Assembly (NCBI RefSeq): GCF_030656345.1
Contig: NZ_JAUSNR010000019.1
Location: forward strand, 186,001-250,000
Direction: 5' to 3'
Length of the DNA: 64,000 nt
From: Pseudotabrizicola sp.
GTDB taxonomy: Bacteria; Pseudomonadota; Alphaproteobacteria; Rhodobacterales; Rhodobacteraceae
A model generated the notes under the pieces. It searched no databases. It saw nothing but the letters and a program-made list of their open reading frames with translations, and was not told the DNA's origin. Positions 1 through 8,629 of the stretch are shown here, piece after piece. A program made the position numbers and the translations under genes. Numbering within the stretch: the stretch's first letter is position 1; each line of letters begins with the position of its first letter.

Positions 1-164
1 CCAACTGTCCACAGCCGGTCCGGTTTCGCCTGTGACCGAAGTTATCGTCAAGACGGTCGCGGGGCAACGAAATCAGATTTTCCCAGACAATCAGGTCACG
101 AACCAGAGGATGCCAGATTGACTGGTATGGTAGTATGGCTTATGGTCAGATCAGGGAGAATATC
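1..164 (+). other. Left-edge sequence upstream of the first GntR gene
   Basis: An open frame from base 2 to a TGA at 119-121 could encode the last 39 residues of an upstream gene, but its codon use is less GC3-biased than its neighbours and I recognise no motif. The 40 bases before the GntR start contain the near-repeat TGGTATGG / TAGTATGG (123-138), which could belong to the promoter or operator. I cannot decide between the end of a gene and plain intergenic DNA. Confidence 0.25.
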
Positions 165-854
165 ATGTCTGATCGCATCGAAACGCCGGCAAGGCTTCGA
201 CCGCTGCGCACCAGCGTCGTGGACCAGCTTTACACCATGCTGCGGACAGCGATCATCGACAATGCCCTGTGCCCCGGCGCGCGCATTTCCGAAGCGGAAG
301 TGGCGCTGCAACACGGCGTCAGCCGCCAGCCGGTGCGCGAAGCCTTCATCACGCTTGCCAATGAGGGTCTGCTGGAAATCCGCCCGCAGCGTGGCACCTA
401 TGTTGCCAAGATCTCGCTGCCCGCCGTTATGGATGCGCGTTTCGTGCGCGAAGCGGTGGAGGCCGATATTGTCAGACTGCTGGCGCAATCACCCGACCCC
501 GAACTGATCACGCTTCTTGAACGGCAGGTCGACCGCCAGATGGGTCTGATCGGCGGATCGGCCCGCGATTTCATGGAAGAAGACGAGATTTTCCACCGGA
601 CTCTCGCCGAAGGCGCGGGCAAGGGCAATGCCTGGCGCATCGTGGTCGAGATGAAGGCCCAGATGGACCGCGTGCGGTTTTTGTCGAGCATGCATTTCCC
701 CGTGGGCCGCCTGATCGACCAGCATCGTGAAGTGGTGGCGGCGATTGCGGAGGGCGACCCTGACCGGGCCGAACGTGCCATGCGGCGTCACCTGCAGGGC
801 ATCCTGACGGATCTGCCGGTGATCAAGCAGGAACAACCCGAGTATTTTCTGTGA
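165..854 (+). CDS. GntR family transcriptional regulator (FadR/FCD subfamily)
   Basis: A DNA-binding regulator of about 229 residues. The N-terminal winged helix (residues about 15-75) has the typical GntR pattern: SVVDQLYTMLRTAI, then ISEAEVALQHGVSRQPVREAF and LLEIRPQRGTYV. The C-terminal part is a helical FCD-type effector domain, with the EEDEIFHRTLAEGAG stretch that usually carries metal-binding Asp/His. I place the start at ATG 165 because AGGGAG lies seven bases upstream; an in-frame ATG at 135 has no comparable ribosome site. It sits just before a TRAP uptake operon on the same strand and is probably its ligand-responsive repressor; the ligand is unknown. Confidence 0.9.
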   Translation: MSDRIETPARLRPLRTSVVDQLYTMLRTAIIDNALCPGARISEAEVALQHGVSRQPVREAFITLANEGLLEIRPQRGTYVAKISLPAVMDARFVREAVEADIVRLLAQSPDPELITLLERQVDRQMGLIGGSARDFMEEDEIFHRTLAEGAGKGNAWRIVVEMKAQMDRVRFLSSMHFPVGRLIDQHREVVAAIAEGDPDRAERAMRRHLQGILTDLPVIKQEQPEYFL

Positions 855-896
855 TCCCGGCCGGTGCCGGTGATCTTTCATCCTGAGGAGGACACG

Positions 897-1871
897 ATGA
901 CGTTCTACAAAATCACACAGATGGCGGCAACCTGTGCCGTTGTCGCCCTGATGGGCAGTGCAGCCGCGGCGCAAGAGGTGACGCTGAAGCTGGGGCACCT
1001 CGCGAATGAGGAAAACATCTGGCACAAGGCCGCGATGAAATTCGCCGAGGAAGCCAAGACGCTCACCGAAGGCCGGGTAGAGGTGCAGGTGTACCCCAAC
1101 GAATCCCTTGGCAAGGAAATTGACGTCATCAACGGCATGCAGCTTGGCACGGCCGACATGACGATCACCGGCGAAAGCCTGCAGAACTGGGCGCCGAGTG
1201 CGGCTCTGCTGGCGCTGCCCTACGGCTACAAGTCGCTGGAGCATATGGACGAGGTTGCCTCGGGTGAGATCGGCGCGCAGATTGAAGCCGAAATCATCGC
1301 AAACGCCGGTATCCGCCCGCTGACCTATTTTGCACGCGGGCCGCGCAATCTGTCGGCCACGCGCGAAATCAAGACACCGGCAGATCTGAACGGGTTCAAG
1401 CTGCGCGTGCCGAATGTGCCGATCTTTGTGGCCGCCTGGCAGGCGCTGGGGGCAAACCCGACGCCGATGGCGTTTTCCGAGGTGTTCACATCCTTGCAAA
1501 ACGGCACCATCGAAGGACAGGAAAACCCGCTGGCGCTGTTTAAATCCGGTGGCTTCTATGAGGTGCAGAAGGTTGTGAACAAGACCGAGCATGTGCGGTC
1601 CTGGATCTATCTGACCATTTCCGAACTGAGCTGGGCCAAGCTGTCAGAAACCGATCAGGCCGCCCTGATGGAAGCCGCCAAGCGCACCCAGGCCTATGAG
1701 CGCGAGCTGTTCACCGCTGACGAACTGGCGCTGGTGGCCGATCTTGAAGGCCGTGGCGTGACCTTTGTCGAGGTCGATCAGGCAGCCTTTGCCGCCCAGG
1801 CGCGTGACGCCGTGATCGGGGCCGTGGCCGAAGACATCCGCCCGCTGGCCGAGCAGATCTTCAACAACTGA
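897..1871 (+). CDS. dctP: TRAP transporter substrate-binding protein, DctP family
   Basis: Periplasmic binding protein of a TRAP carboxylate importer, about 324 residues. ATG 897 follows a strong GAGGAG site, and the protein then opens with a Sec signal peptide (residues about 1-22, ending ...GSAAAA-QE). The mature part shows DctP features: LKLGHLANEENIWHKAA near the start, the conserved arginine region ARGPRNLSATREIKTPADLNGFKLRVP split around residue 160, and the NPTPMAFSEVFTSLQNGTIEGQENP block. The arginine normally salt-bridges a substrate carboxylate, so a sugar acid is likely given the downstream uxuA. Its stop is followed by a stem-loop before dctQ. Confidence 0.93.
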   Translation: MTFYKITQMAATCAVVALMGSAAAAQEVTLKLGHLANEENIWHKAAMKFAEEAKTLTEGRVEVQVYPNESLGKEIDVINGMQLGTADMTITGESLQNWAPSAALLALPYGYKSLEHMDEVASGEIGAQIEAEIIANAGIRPLTYFARGPRNLSATREIKTPADLNGFKLRVPNVPIFVAAWQALGANPTPMAFSEVFTSLQNGTIEGQENPLALFKSGGFYEVQKVVNKTEHVRSWIYLTISELSWAKLSETDQAALMEAAKRTQAYERELFTADELALVADLEGRGVTFVEVDQAAFAAQARDAVIGAVAEDIRPLAEQIFNN

Positions 1872-1879
1872 TACCAACA

Positions 1880-1908
1880 GGTTCTGCCGGAAACCCTCTG
1901 GCAGAACC
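1880..1908 (+). other. Stem-loop between dctP and dctQ
   Basis: Perfect 9-bp inverted repeat GGTTCTGCC (1880-1888) / GGCAGAACC (1900-1908) with an 11-base loop, directly after the dctP stop. There is no T-run, so it is probably an mRNA-stability or partial-termination element favouring more binding protein than permease. Confidence 0.6.
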
Positions 1909-1924
1909 CTTCCGGAGGGTTTTC

Positions 1925-2425
1925 ATGACACGCGCATTCAAAGGGCTGGAGGGGCTGTGCCGCCTCCTTATCCTTGCGGCTTTTCTGGTGCTGTCTGGAT
2001 CGGTGCTGTTGCAGGTCTTTGCCCGCACCTTCCTGAGCAGTGCCCCGGTCTGGACCGAGGAGCTGACCCGGTTCTGCCTGATCTACATCGGCGCGCTGGG
2101 GGCCGGTCTTGCTCTGCGCAGCGGCGATATGGTGAATGTCGACCTGCTGTGCGAAAGGCTGCCGGGCCGCGCCCCTTGGGTGCTGCGGCTGATCTGCGCA
2201 GTGCTGACGGCGGGGTTTGCGATTGCCCTGCTGTCTGCCGCGTGGCGCTACACCGCGATCGGCAGCCGCCAGACGGCGGCCTCGCTTGGGGTGCGGATGG
2301 ATTTCATCCATGCCTCGATGCTGATCCTGTTCATCACCTTGGCACTCTGGGCGCTGATGCGCGTGTTTGAGATGCTGACCGGCCGCCATGACGGCCGCCC
2401 CGTTCGCAGCGCAGAGGAAATCTGA
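1925..2425 (+). CDS. dctQ: TRAP transporter small permease, DctQ family
   Basis: Small membrane subunit of the TRAP importer, 166 residues, with four predicted membrane helices (about residues 10-32, 45-65, 85-108 and 125-150). The family signature around the second helix is present (WTEELTRFCLIYIGALGAG). It couples the periplasmic binding protein to the large permease. Start ATG 1925 follows CCGGAGGG; the TGA stop overlaps the next ATG in TGATG, so dctQ and dctM are translationally coupled. Confidence 0.9.
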   Translation: MTRAFKGLEGLCRLLILAAFLVLSGSVLLQVFARTFLSSAPVWTEELTRFCLIYIGALGAGLALRSGDMVNVDLLCERLPGRAPWVLRLICAVLTAGFAIALLSAAWRYTAIGSRQTAASLGVRMDFIHASMLILFITLALWALMRVFEMLTGRHDGRPVRSAEEI

Positions 2426-3702
2426 TGGGCCTGACACTTCTTCTTGGCACCTTTGTTCTGGGCCTTGCCATCGGTTTGCCGGTGGCGGTGACGCTGGGCC
2501 TGTCGTCGATGGCCTATCTGCTGTTTGCCGATATCCCCTTGGTGGTCATCCCGCAGAAGATGTATGCCGGGATGGACAGCTTTGTGCTGCTGTGTATCCC
2601 GGGCTTCATCCTTGCCGGCAACCTGATGAATTCGGGCGGCATTACCGGACGGATCATCCGCTTTGCCAATGCGCTGGTGGGCTGGATGCGCGGCGGGCTG
2701 GCGCAGGCCAATATCGCGGCATCGATGCTGTTCGGCGGCATTTCGGGAACGGCGGTGGCCGATGTCGCCTCGGTCGGCGGGATGATGATTCCGGGGATGA
2801 AAAAGGCGGGTTATCCGGGCGAATTCGCAGCGGCGGTGACGGCAGCCTCATCGACCGTGGGGCCGATGATTCCGCCCTCGGTGCCAATGATCATCGTGGG
2901 GTCATTGTCGGGCCTGTCGGTCGGCAAGCTGTTTCTGGCGGGCGCGGTGCCCGGCGTGCTGATGGGGGCGGCGATGATGGTGGTCACCTACTTCATTGCC
3001 AAGAAAAAGAACTTCCCGCGTGAGGCGTGGCAAGGCGTGGGCGAGCTGTTCAGCTCTTTCACCAGTGCGGTCTGGGCGATTGCGATGACAGTGCTGATCG
3101 TTGGCGGATTGCTGATCGGGGTGACGACGCCGACCGAAACCGCGATCGTGGCGTGTCTCTATGCCATGCTGGTCGGGCTGTTTGTCTACCGCGAACTGCC
3201 CGTCGCGCGCATTCCCAAGATCATCATCGACAGTGCGGTCAGCTCTGCCGGGATTCTGGTGCTGGTCGGCACCGCCAATGTGTTTGGCTGGATTCTGGTG
3301 TCAGAGCGCATTCCGCAGATGCTGGCGGATGGGGTTCTGTCTGTCACCGGCAACAAGTTCGTTGTCATCCTGCTGATCAACCTTTTGCTGCTGTTCGTCG
3401 GTATGTTCATGGAAACCATTGCCGCGCTGATCATCCTGTTCGTGCCGTTGCAGGCGCTGGCCATGGCGGTGGGGATCGATCCGTTGCACTTTGCCTGCTT
3501 CGCGGTGCTGAACCTGATGATCGGGCTGACCACGCCGCCGGTGGGGGTTTGCCTGTTCGTGGCGTCAAACATTGCACGGTTGCCACTGTCGCCGGTGATC
3601 CGGGCGATCACGCCGTATATCATCTGCAATATCACCGTTTTGCTGCTGGTCAGCTATTTCCCGCTGCTGTCGACATGGCTGCCCAATACCCTGATGCCCT
3701 GA
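2425..3702 (+). CDS. dctM: TRAP transporter large permease, DctM family
   Basis: Sodium-driven large permease of the TRAP importer, 425 residues, hydrophobic throughout with about twelve membrane helices. Recognisable DctM motifs are GISGTAVADVASVGGMMIP around residues 108-127, AASSTVGPMIPPSVPMI after it, and GLTTPPVGVCLFVASNIA near the C-terminus. Length is typical of the family. It completes a full DctPQM set with the two preceding genes; the metabolic genes 3' of it indicate a sugar-acid-type substrate. Confidence 0.94.
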   Translation: MGLTLLLGTFVLGLAIGLPVAVTLGLSSMAYLLFADIPLVVIPQKMYAGMDSFVLLCIPGFILAGNLMNSGGITGRIIRFANALVGWMRGGLAQANIAASMLFGGISGTAVADVASVGGMMIPGMKKAGYPGEFAAAVTAASSTVGPMIPPSVPMIIVGSLSGLSVGKLFLAGAVPGVLMGAAMMVVTYFIAKKKNFPREAWQGVGELFSSFTSAVWAIAMTVLIVGGLLIGVTTPTETAIVACLYAMLVGLFVYRELPVARIPKIIIDSAVSSAGILVLVGTANVFGWILVSERIPQMLADGVLSVTGNKFVVILLINLLLLFVGMFMETIAALIILFVPLQALAMAVGIDPLHFACFAVLNLMIGLTTPPVGVCLFVASNIARLPLSPVIRAITPYIICNITVLLLVSYFPLLSTWLPNTLMP

Positions 3703-3709
3703 GGTCCCT

Positions 3710-4780
3710 ATGAACATCCTACCTGAAAACCGTGTCGTCTGCCTGCACAGCCAGGACGACCTGCGCCTTGAGACAAGGGCGATTGATACGCCCGGTCCGG
3801 GTGAGGTGCGCGTCGCCGTTCTGGCGGGGGGCATCTGCGGGTCGGATCTGCATTACTGGCTGGAAGGCGGCATCGGCACCATCCGGGTGCGGGAACCGAT
3901 CATTCTGGGGCATGAGGCTGCGGGCCGGGTTGAATCGCTGGGCGAAGGGGTGACCGGGTTGTCGGTCGGCGAGCTGGTCGCGATGAACCCGTCACATCCG
4001 TGCGGGGTGTGTGCTTTCTGTCAGCAAGGGCTGCCGATCCATTGCGTGGCGATGAAGTTCAAGGGCTCGGCGATGTATCTGCCGCATCAGCAGGGCATGT
4101 TCCGCGATCTGATGGTGATCGGGGCCGGGCAGTGCTTTGTGTTGCCCGGCGGCACCGACCCCGGTGCCGCCGCCTGCGCCGAACCGCTGGCGGTGTGTCT
4201 GCATGCCGTCAACCGCGGCGAGGCTGTCGGCGGCCCCCTGTCGGGCAAGACGGTGCTGGTCACCGGCGCGGGGCCGATCGGGGCGCTGTGCGTGGCGATT
4301 GCCCGCCAGCGCGGGGCTGCCGAAATCATCGTGACCGACATTCAGGACGCGACCCTTGCGGTGGCCCGGCAGATGGGAGCCGATCATACGGTCAACACCG
4401 CCAGCACACCCGAGGGGCTGAGCGCGTGGCAGGCCGATAAGGGCAAAGTGGACATGGTCTTCGAATGTTCAGCCGCTGCGCCTGCGATCCGCGATGCGGT
4501 CAGCTGTCTGCGTCCGCGTGGCACCATGGTACAGGTCGGCGTGGCCGGACCGACGCCGATGCCGCTGAACGTGATGGTGGGCAAGGAAATTCTGTTCCTC
4601 GGGTCGCAGCGCTTTGACACCGAATTTGCCCAGGCTGTCGCGCTGATCGGGTCCGGTGCCATCGACCCCAGACCAATGATCACAGGCACCTTTCCGGTGA
4701 CCGACGCATCTGCCGCCTTTGACGCCGCCCGCGACCGTGCAAAATCGGTCAAGGTGCAACTTTCATTCGCCGGCGCCTGA
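3710..4780 (+). CDS. L-idonate 5-dehydrogenase-like zinc alcohol dehydrogenase
   Basis: Zinc-dependent medium-chain dehydrogenase, 356 residues, oxidising a polyol or aldonate hydroxyl with NAD(P). Catalytic zinc ligands are visible in GGICGSDLHYW (Cys) and GHEAAGRV (His-Glu). The structural zinc loop PCGVCAFCQQGLPIHC carries four cysteines, and VTGAGPIGALC is the nucleotide-binding loop. The sequence reads most like the L-idonate/sorbitol dehydrogenase branch. It starts seven bases after dctM and precedes mannonate dehydratase, so its real substrate is probably a hexonate linked to that pathway; exact specificity is not readable. Confidence 0.8.
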   Translation: MNILPENRVVCLHSQDDLRLETRAIDTPGPGEVRVAVLAGGICGSDLHYWLEGGIGTIRVREPIILGHEAAGRVESLGEGVTGLSVGELVAMNPSHPCGVCAFCQQGLPIHCVAMKFKGSAMYLPHQQGMFRDLMVIGAGQCFVLPGGTDPGAAACAEPLAVCLHAVNRGEAVGGPLSGKTVLVTGAGPIGALCVAIARQRGAAEIIVTDIQDATLAVARQMGADHTVNTASTPEGLSAWQADKGKVDMVFECSAAAPAIRDAVSCLRPRGTMVQVGVAGPTPMPLNVMVGKEILFLGSQRFDTEFAQAVALIGSGAIDPRPMITGTFPVTDASAAFDAARDRAKSVKVQLSFAGA

Positions 4781-4809
4781 GCGCGGCATTTCACACGGAA
4801 AGGAACACG

Positions 4810-6027
4810 ATGAAACAGACCTGGCGCTGGTTCGGTCCCAAGGACCTGGTTTCCATCGACGACATGCTGCAAGCCGGGGTGCAGGGCGTGGTCACCGCCC
4901 TGCACCATGTGCCGACCGGCACGGTGTGGAGCCCGGAGGATATTGCACAACGTCAGGCCGAGCTGGCGGTGATGAAGGACGGTGCGCCGTCGGGTCTGAC
5001 ATGGGATGTGGTGGAAAGCCTGCCGGTTTCGGAAGACATCAAACGTCAGACCGGCGATTGGAAAACCCATATCGAAACCTGGATCACATCGATGCGCAAC
5101 CTGCGCGCGGCGGGGATACAGGTGATCTGCTACAACTTCATGCCGATTCTGGACTGGACCCGCACCGATCTGGCCTACCGTCTGGCCAATGGCGCGACCT
5201 GCATGCGGTTTGATGCCACCGACTTTGCCGCCTTCGACCTGTTCCTGCTGCAGCGCAAGGGTGTGGAGGCTGACTACAGCCCCGAGGTGACAGAGGCCGC
5301 CCGCGCCCGGTTTGCCGCCATGTCAGAGGCCCGCAAAGAAGAGCTGTGCGGCAATGTGGTGTTTGGCCTGCCGGGTTCGGCAGAGCGGATGTCGATGGAG
5401 GATGTGAAGACCCATCTTGCGCATTACGACAACATCTCTGCCGAAAAACTGCGCGGTCATCTGATCGATTTTCTGGCCGAAGTCAGCCCGGTCGCGCAAG
5501 AGATCGGGATGCGGCTGTGCTGCCACCCGGATGACCCGCCGTTCCCGCTGCTGGGTCTGCCGCGCATCATGTCGACCGAAGCCGATTACAAAGCGGTGAT
5601 GGATGCGGTCGATATTCCCGCCAACGGCATCACCCTGTGCACCGGATCTTTGGGCGCGCGGGCTGACAATGACCTGCCGGGGATGATGAAGCGGCTGGGC
5701 GACCGGGTTCATTTCCTGCACCTGCGCAATGTCGCGCTGGAAGACCGCCATCTGGGCGGTTCGTTCCATGAGGCCGCGCATCTGGAAGGCAACACCGATA
5801 TGGTGGCGATGATCGCCGCCGTGCTGGCCGAACAGACCCGGCGCAAGGCGGCAGGCCGGGCCGACTGGCAGATCCCGATGCGCCCCGACCACGGTCAGGA
5901 CATTCTGGATGACCAGACCCGCAAGGCGCAGCCGGGCTATCCGGCCATCGGTCGCCTGAAAGGTCTGGCAGAGCTGCGCGGGATCATGACCGCGCTGTCG
6001 CATCCGACGGTGACTGCGGCAGAGTGA
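4810..6027 (+). CDS. uxuA: Mannonate dehydratase
   Basis: Converts D-mannonate to 2-keto-3-deoxygluconate in hexuronate breakdown. The 405-residue length matches UxuA, and the N-terminus (MKQTWRWFGPKD, then GVQGVVTALHHVPTG and WSPEDI) is diagnostic. Metal-site regions are also present: the LCCHPDDPPFPLLGLPRI block around residue 240, HLRNV near 305, and MRPDHG near 355. ATG 4810 follows AAAGGA. It is the last gene of the TRAP/dehydrogenase unit and ends at a strong hairpin, which ties the upstream transporter to uronate/aldonate uptake. Confidence 0.94.
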   Translation: MKQTWRWFGPKDLVSIDDMLQAGVQGVVTALHHVPTGTVWSPEDIAQRQAELAVMKDGAPSGLTWDVVESLPVSEDIKRQTGDWKTHIETWITSMRNLRAAGIQVICYNFMPILDWTRTDLAYRLANGATCMRFDATDFAAFDLFLLQRKGVEADYSPEVTEAARARFAAMSEARKEELCGNVVFGLPGSAERMSMEDVKTHLAHYDNISAEKLRGHLIDFLAEVSPVAQEIGMRLCCHPDDPPFPLLGLPRIMSTEADYKAVMDAVDIPANGITLCTGSLGARADNDLPGMMKRLGDRVHFLHLRNVALEDRHLGGSFHEAAHLEGNTDMVAMIAAVLAEQTRRKAAGRADWQIPMRPDHGQDILDDQTRKAQPGYPAIGRLKGLAELRGIMTALSHPTVTAAE

Positions 6028-6038
6028 TGCGGTGCCAC

Positions 6039-6065
6039 GCGGCAGGCCGGGGCCCGGCCTGCCGC
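6039..6065. terminator. Hairpin between convergent uxuA and GntR gene
   Basis: 12-bp perfect stem GCGGCAGGCCGG (6039-6050) / CCGGCCTGCCGC (6054-6065) with a 3-base loop. It fills the 37-base gap between two converging stop codons and touches the GntR stop. No T-run follows, but position and stability suit a bidirectional transcription stop. Confidence 0.7.
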
Positions 6066-6790
6066 TAGCCCTGAATGACACCGCCCAAGGCGAGCGTCAG
6101 CGACTGATCTATGTGATGCGACAGCGCGCGGGTTGCGGCATCGGCGTCGCCTGCCAGCATCGGGGTCAGAAACGCCAGATGTTCCTTGATCACCCGGGTG
6201 GCATTCTGCCGGGTCACCCGCACCCGTGACTGGGCGGCCATGCGGATCTTGATGGCCGTCACGCGGTAGACATTTGCCATCAGGCTGTTTTCCATCACGC
6301 TGACCATCTGCGCGTGCATGTCCCAGTCGTACAGCTGGAAATCCCGCAGAAATTCGGCCAGATCTGCGCCGTCATCCTGCCCCAGCCGCCCTTCGGCGGC
6401 GCGGTGCCAGTCGATCCATTCGATGACAAGGCTGCGGTCCAGCCGGGCCAGAATGTCCGGAACCGCGCCAAGCTCGATCAGGCGGCGCATCTGATAGGCC
6501 TCACGGATGAAGGTCACATCCAGACTGGGCACCATCAGGCCGCGCTGCGGCAGCGTCAGCAGCAGGCCTTCGGCCTCAAACCTTGGGATGGCTTCGCGGA
6601 CGGACCCCAAAGTGACATCGGCCATTTCCATCAGCTCGCGCTGCGAGATGATCTGCCCCGGCCGGACCTTGCCCCAGTTCAGCAGCTCTTCGATCCGATC
6701 ATAGGCGATCTGCCGCAGCGACGGTTCCGCCCCGCTGCTGTGCTGTTCGCGTTTTGGTGTCAGGTGCTGTGTGACCATCGGTTCAGACAT
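6065..6790 (-). CDS. GntR family transcriptional regulator (FCD type)
   Basis: Second FadR-type regulator, 241 residues. The winged helix lies at residues about 25-90 (QIAYDRIEELLNWGKVRPGQ, then ISQRELMEMADVTLGSVREA and LLLTLPQRGLMV), followed by an all-helical FCD domain ending in the HHIDQSL stretch. It is transcribed away from the second TRAP operon across a 167-base intergenic region. That region contains a perfect CTAACATGTTAG palindrome, so it is the probable regulator of that operon and of itself. Confidence 0.9.
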   Translation of the reverse strand: MSEPMVTQHLTPKREQHSSGAEPSLRQIAYDRIEELLNWGKVRPGQIISQRELMEMADVTLGSVREAIPRFEAEGLLLTLPQRGLMVPSLDVTFIREAYQMRRLIELGAVPDILARLDRSLVIEWIDWHRAAEGRLGQDDGADLAEFLRDFQLYDWDMHAQMVSVMENSLMANVYRVTAIKIRMAAQSRVRVTRQNATRVIKEHLAFLTPMLAGDADAATRALSHHIDQSLTLALGGVIQG

Positions 6791-6812
6791 CGTTTTGCCT
6801 ACTGACCTCTTG

Positions 6813-6836
6813 CTAACATGACACTAACATGTTAGT
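6813..6836. promoter_or_regulatory. Candidate GntR operator in the divergent promoter
   Basis: A perfect 14-bp palindrome ACTAACATGTTAGT lies at 6823-6836. An extra direct copy of the half-site CTAACATG lies at 6813-6820, eleven bases (one helical turn) before the copy in the palindrome. It sits between the divergent GntR regulator and the TRAP dctP gene, where FadR-type repressors usually bind. Confidence 0.65.
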
Positions 6837-6957
6837 TGGCGAAGGGTAAGCGCAATGTTTTCCATTCTGGCAGCGGGCAGGGCAGAGGAGAGCCCGATCC
6901 GACAAGGCCAAAAGGGACCGGCGCAAGCACCGATACATTCTGGGAGGAACAGACAGC

Positions 6958-7974
6958 ATGACACATCCAACAACACGCCGGGTTTTTCTGGCGTCAGCCG
7001 GGGCCTTTGCGCTTTTTGCCGCAAGCCTTTCGCCGTTTTCCGCCATGGCCCAAGACAAGCCGGTCATCCGCATGTCGACCCCGGCGTCAGAGACTGACCA
7101 GCGGTCGGCGGCGCTTGCCACGGTCTTTGGCCCGGGAATCGCAGAATTTGCGACCTATCAGCCACATTACAATGCGTCGCTGGTGGCCCAAGGGTCAGAG
7201 CTGGAGGCGATTTCTTCGGGCGATCTGGAGATGTCGATTGCCTCTGCACAGGAACTGGCGAATTTCTTCCCCGAGTTTTCGATCTTTGCCACCGGCTATG
7301 TGCACCAAAGCGCCGAGCATCAGGTTGCGGTGTTCTACGACGCACTGATGGACCCGTTCAAGCAAAAGGTTGAAGACGAGCTTGGCGTGAAGCTGTTGTC
7401 GGTGATGTATCTGGGCAAGCGCCATGTGAATCTGCGCTTTCCCCGGTCCGAAAAAGAAGTGATGACCCCGGCCGATCTGGCGGGTGTGAACCTGCGGATG
7501 CCAGGATCTGACGCCTGGCAGTTCCTGGGCCGCGCCATCGGTGCCAACCCGACGCCAATGGCCTTTACCGAGATCTATACCGCGCTGCAGACCGGATCGG
7601 TTGACGGTCAGGACAACCCGCTGCCCACGGTCGTTGACGCCAAGTTCTACGAGGTGACCAAGCAGGTCAGCCTGACCGCGCATCTGGTGGACCTGAACTA
7701 CATCGCCTTTTCCAAATCGGTCTGGGACACAATGACGGCGGACCAGCGGGCAGCCCTGCAAAAGGCGGCAGATGACGCCGCCACCTCGGCCCGCGAAGGC
7801 CAGCTGGTGAAGGAAGAAGAGCTGGTCACTTTCCTGAAAGATCAGGGCCTTGAGGTGTACGAGCCTGATCTGGAAGCCTTCCGCACCCATGTGCAGGCGC
7901 AATATGTCGGGTCTGAATTCGCTAAATCCTGGCCCGAAGGCGTGCTGGAACAGATCAACGCCCTTGGCAACTGA
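6958..7974 (+). CDS. dctP: TRAP transporter substrate-binding protein, DctP family (second system)
   Basis: Periplasmic binding protein, 338 residues. The N-terminus TTRRVFLASAGAFALFAAS has a twin-arginine motif followed by a hydrophobic stretch ending ...SAMA-QD, so Tat export is likely. DctP landmarks are the arginine region YLGKRHVNLRFPRSEKEV and the ANPTPMAFTEIYTALQTG block. ATG 6958 follows GGGAGG. It heads a plus-strand operon with dctQ, dctM and a DapA-family enzyme, suggesting uptake of an aldonate or keto acid that the enzyme then cleaves or dehydrates. Confidence 0.92.
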   Translation: MTHPTTRRVFLASAGAFALFAASLSPFSAMAQDKPVIRMSTPASETDQRSAALATVFGPGIAEFATYQPHYNASLVAQGSELEAISSGDLEMSIASAQELANFFPEFSIFATGYVHQSAEHQVAVFYDALMDPFKQKVEDELGVKLLSVMYLGKRHVNLRFPRSEKEVMTPADLAGVNLRMPGSDAWQFLGRAIGANPTPMAFTEIYTALQTGSVDGQDNPLPTVVDAKFYEVTKQVSLTAHLVDLNYIAFSKSVWDTMTADQRAALQKAADDAATSAREGQLVKEEELVTFLKDQGLEVYEPDLEAFRTHVQAQYVGSEFAKSWPEGVLEQINALGN

Positions 7975-7989
7975 TCTGACCTGATACCC

Positions 7990-8017
7990 GGGCCGGAGCG
8001 TTTGTGCGCCCCGGCCC
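7990..8017 (+). other. Stem-loop between second dctP and dctQ
   Basis: Inverted repeat GGGCCGG (7990-7996) / CCGGCCC (8011-8017), with AGCG and CGCC partly extending the stem. It lies after the dctP stop, in the same position as the stem-loop of the first TRAP operon. Confidence 0.55.
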
Positions 8018-8065
8018 ATCCTTCCCTTTCACCGACCCGTGCCGGTGACCTGCCGGAGGCATCCC

Positions 8066-8629
8066 GTGGCCCGACTTCAATCCCTGCTGCGCACCTCGGC
8101 CGAGGGGTTTGCTGCCGCGCTGATGGCGGCGATGTTCGGCACCTTCATCCTGCAGGTCGTGGTGCGCTATACTGCGCGGATCGAGTGGGTGGCGGTCAAC
8201 CTGCCATGGTTGCAGCCGATCAACTATGGCTGGACGCTGGAATTCTGTCTGGCACTCTGGGTCTGGCTGATTTTCTGGGGCAATGCCTTTATCGTGCGGC
8301 AGCAGGACCATGTGACGTTTGACATCCTGTATCTGGCCGTGCCGCCGCAAGTGCGGCGCGTGTTTGCCATCATCACCGGACTTGCCATCGCCATCGCCCT
8401 GCTGGCATCGGTGTTGCCAACCTGGGACAGGTTCATGATCCTGCGGTTGAAACGAACCGCCACGCTGGGCGATCTGTTCGGCGACTGGGTCCGGATGCGC
8501 GACATCTATGTGATCTACATCCTGTTCCTGCTGGCCGTTGCCGCGCGCTATTTCTGGCTGGTCTGGAGCGCGTTTCGCCATGGCGTCGAAGAGCCTGTGT
8601 TGCCGGGTGAAGAACGGGAAAAACCATGA
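8066..8629 (+). CDS. dctQ: TRAP transporter small permease, DctQ family (second system)
   Basis: Four-helix small subunit, about 187 residues. I choose GTG 8066 because GGAGG (8055-8059) lies six bases upstream; an upstream in-frame GTG at 8039 would put that ribosome site inside the coding region. The family motif around helix two is YGWTLEFCLALWVWLIFWGN. A charged loop of about 20 residues follows helix three. The stop overlaps the dctM start (ATGA). Confidence 0.88.
   Translation: MARLQSLLRTSAEGFAAALMAAMFGTFILQVVVRYTARIEWVAVNLPWLQPINYGWTLEFCLALWVWLIFWGNAFIVRQQDHVTFDILYLAVPPQVRRVFAIITGLAIAIALLASVLPTWDRFMILRLKRTATLGDLFGDWVRMRDIYVIYILFLLAVAARYFWLVWSAFRHGVEEPVLPGEEREKP

Noticed and set aside
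489..1592. 367-codon minus-strand open frame over the GntR and dctP genes
   Set aside because: It overlaps two clearly recognisable plus-strand genes and their ribosome sites and has no domain of its own.
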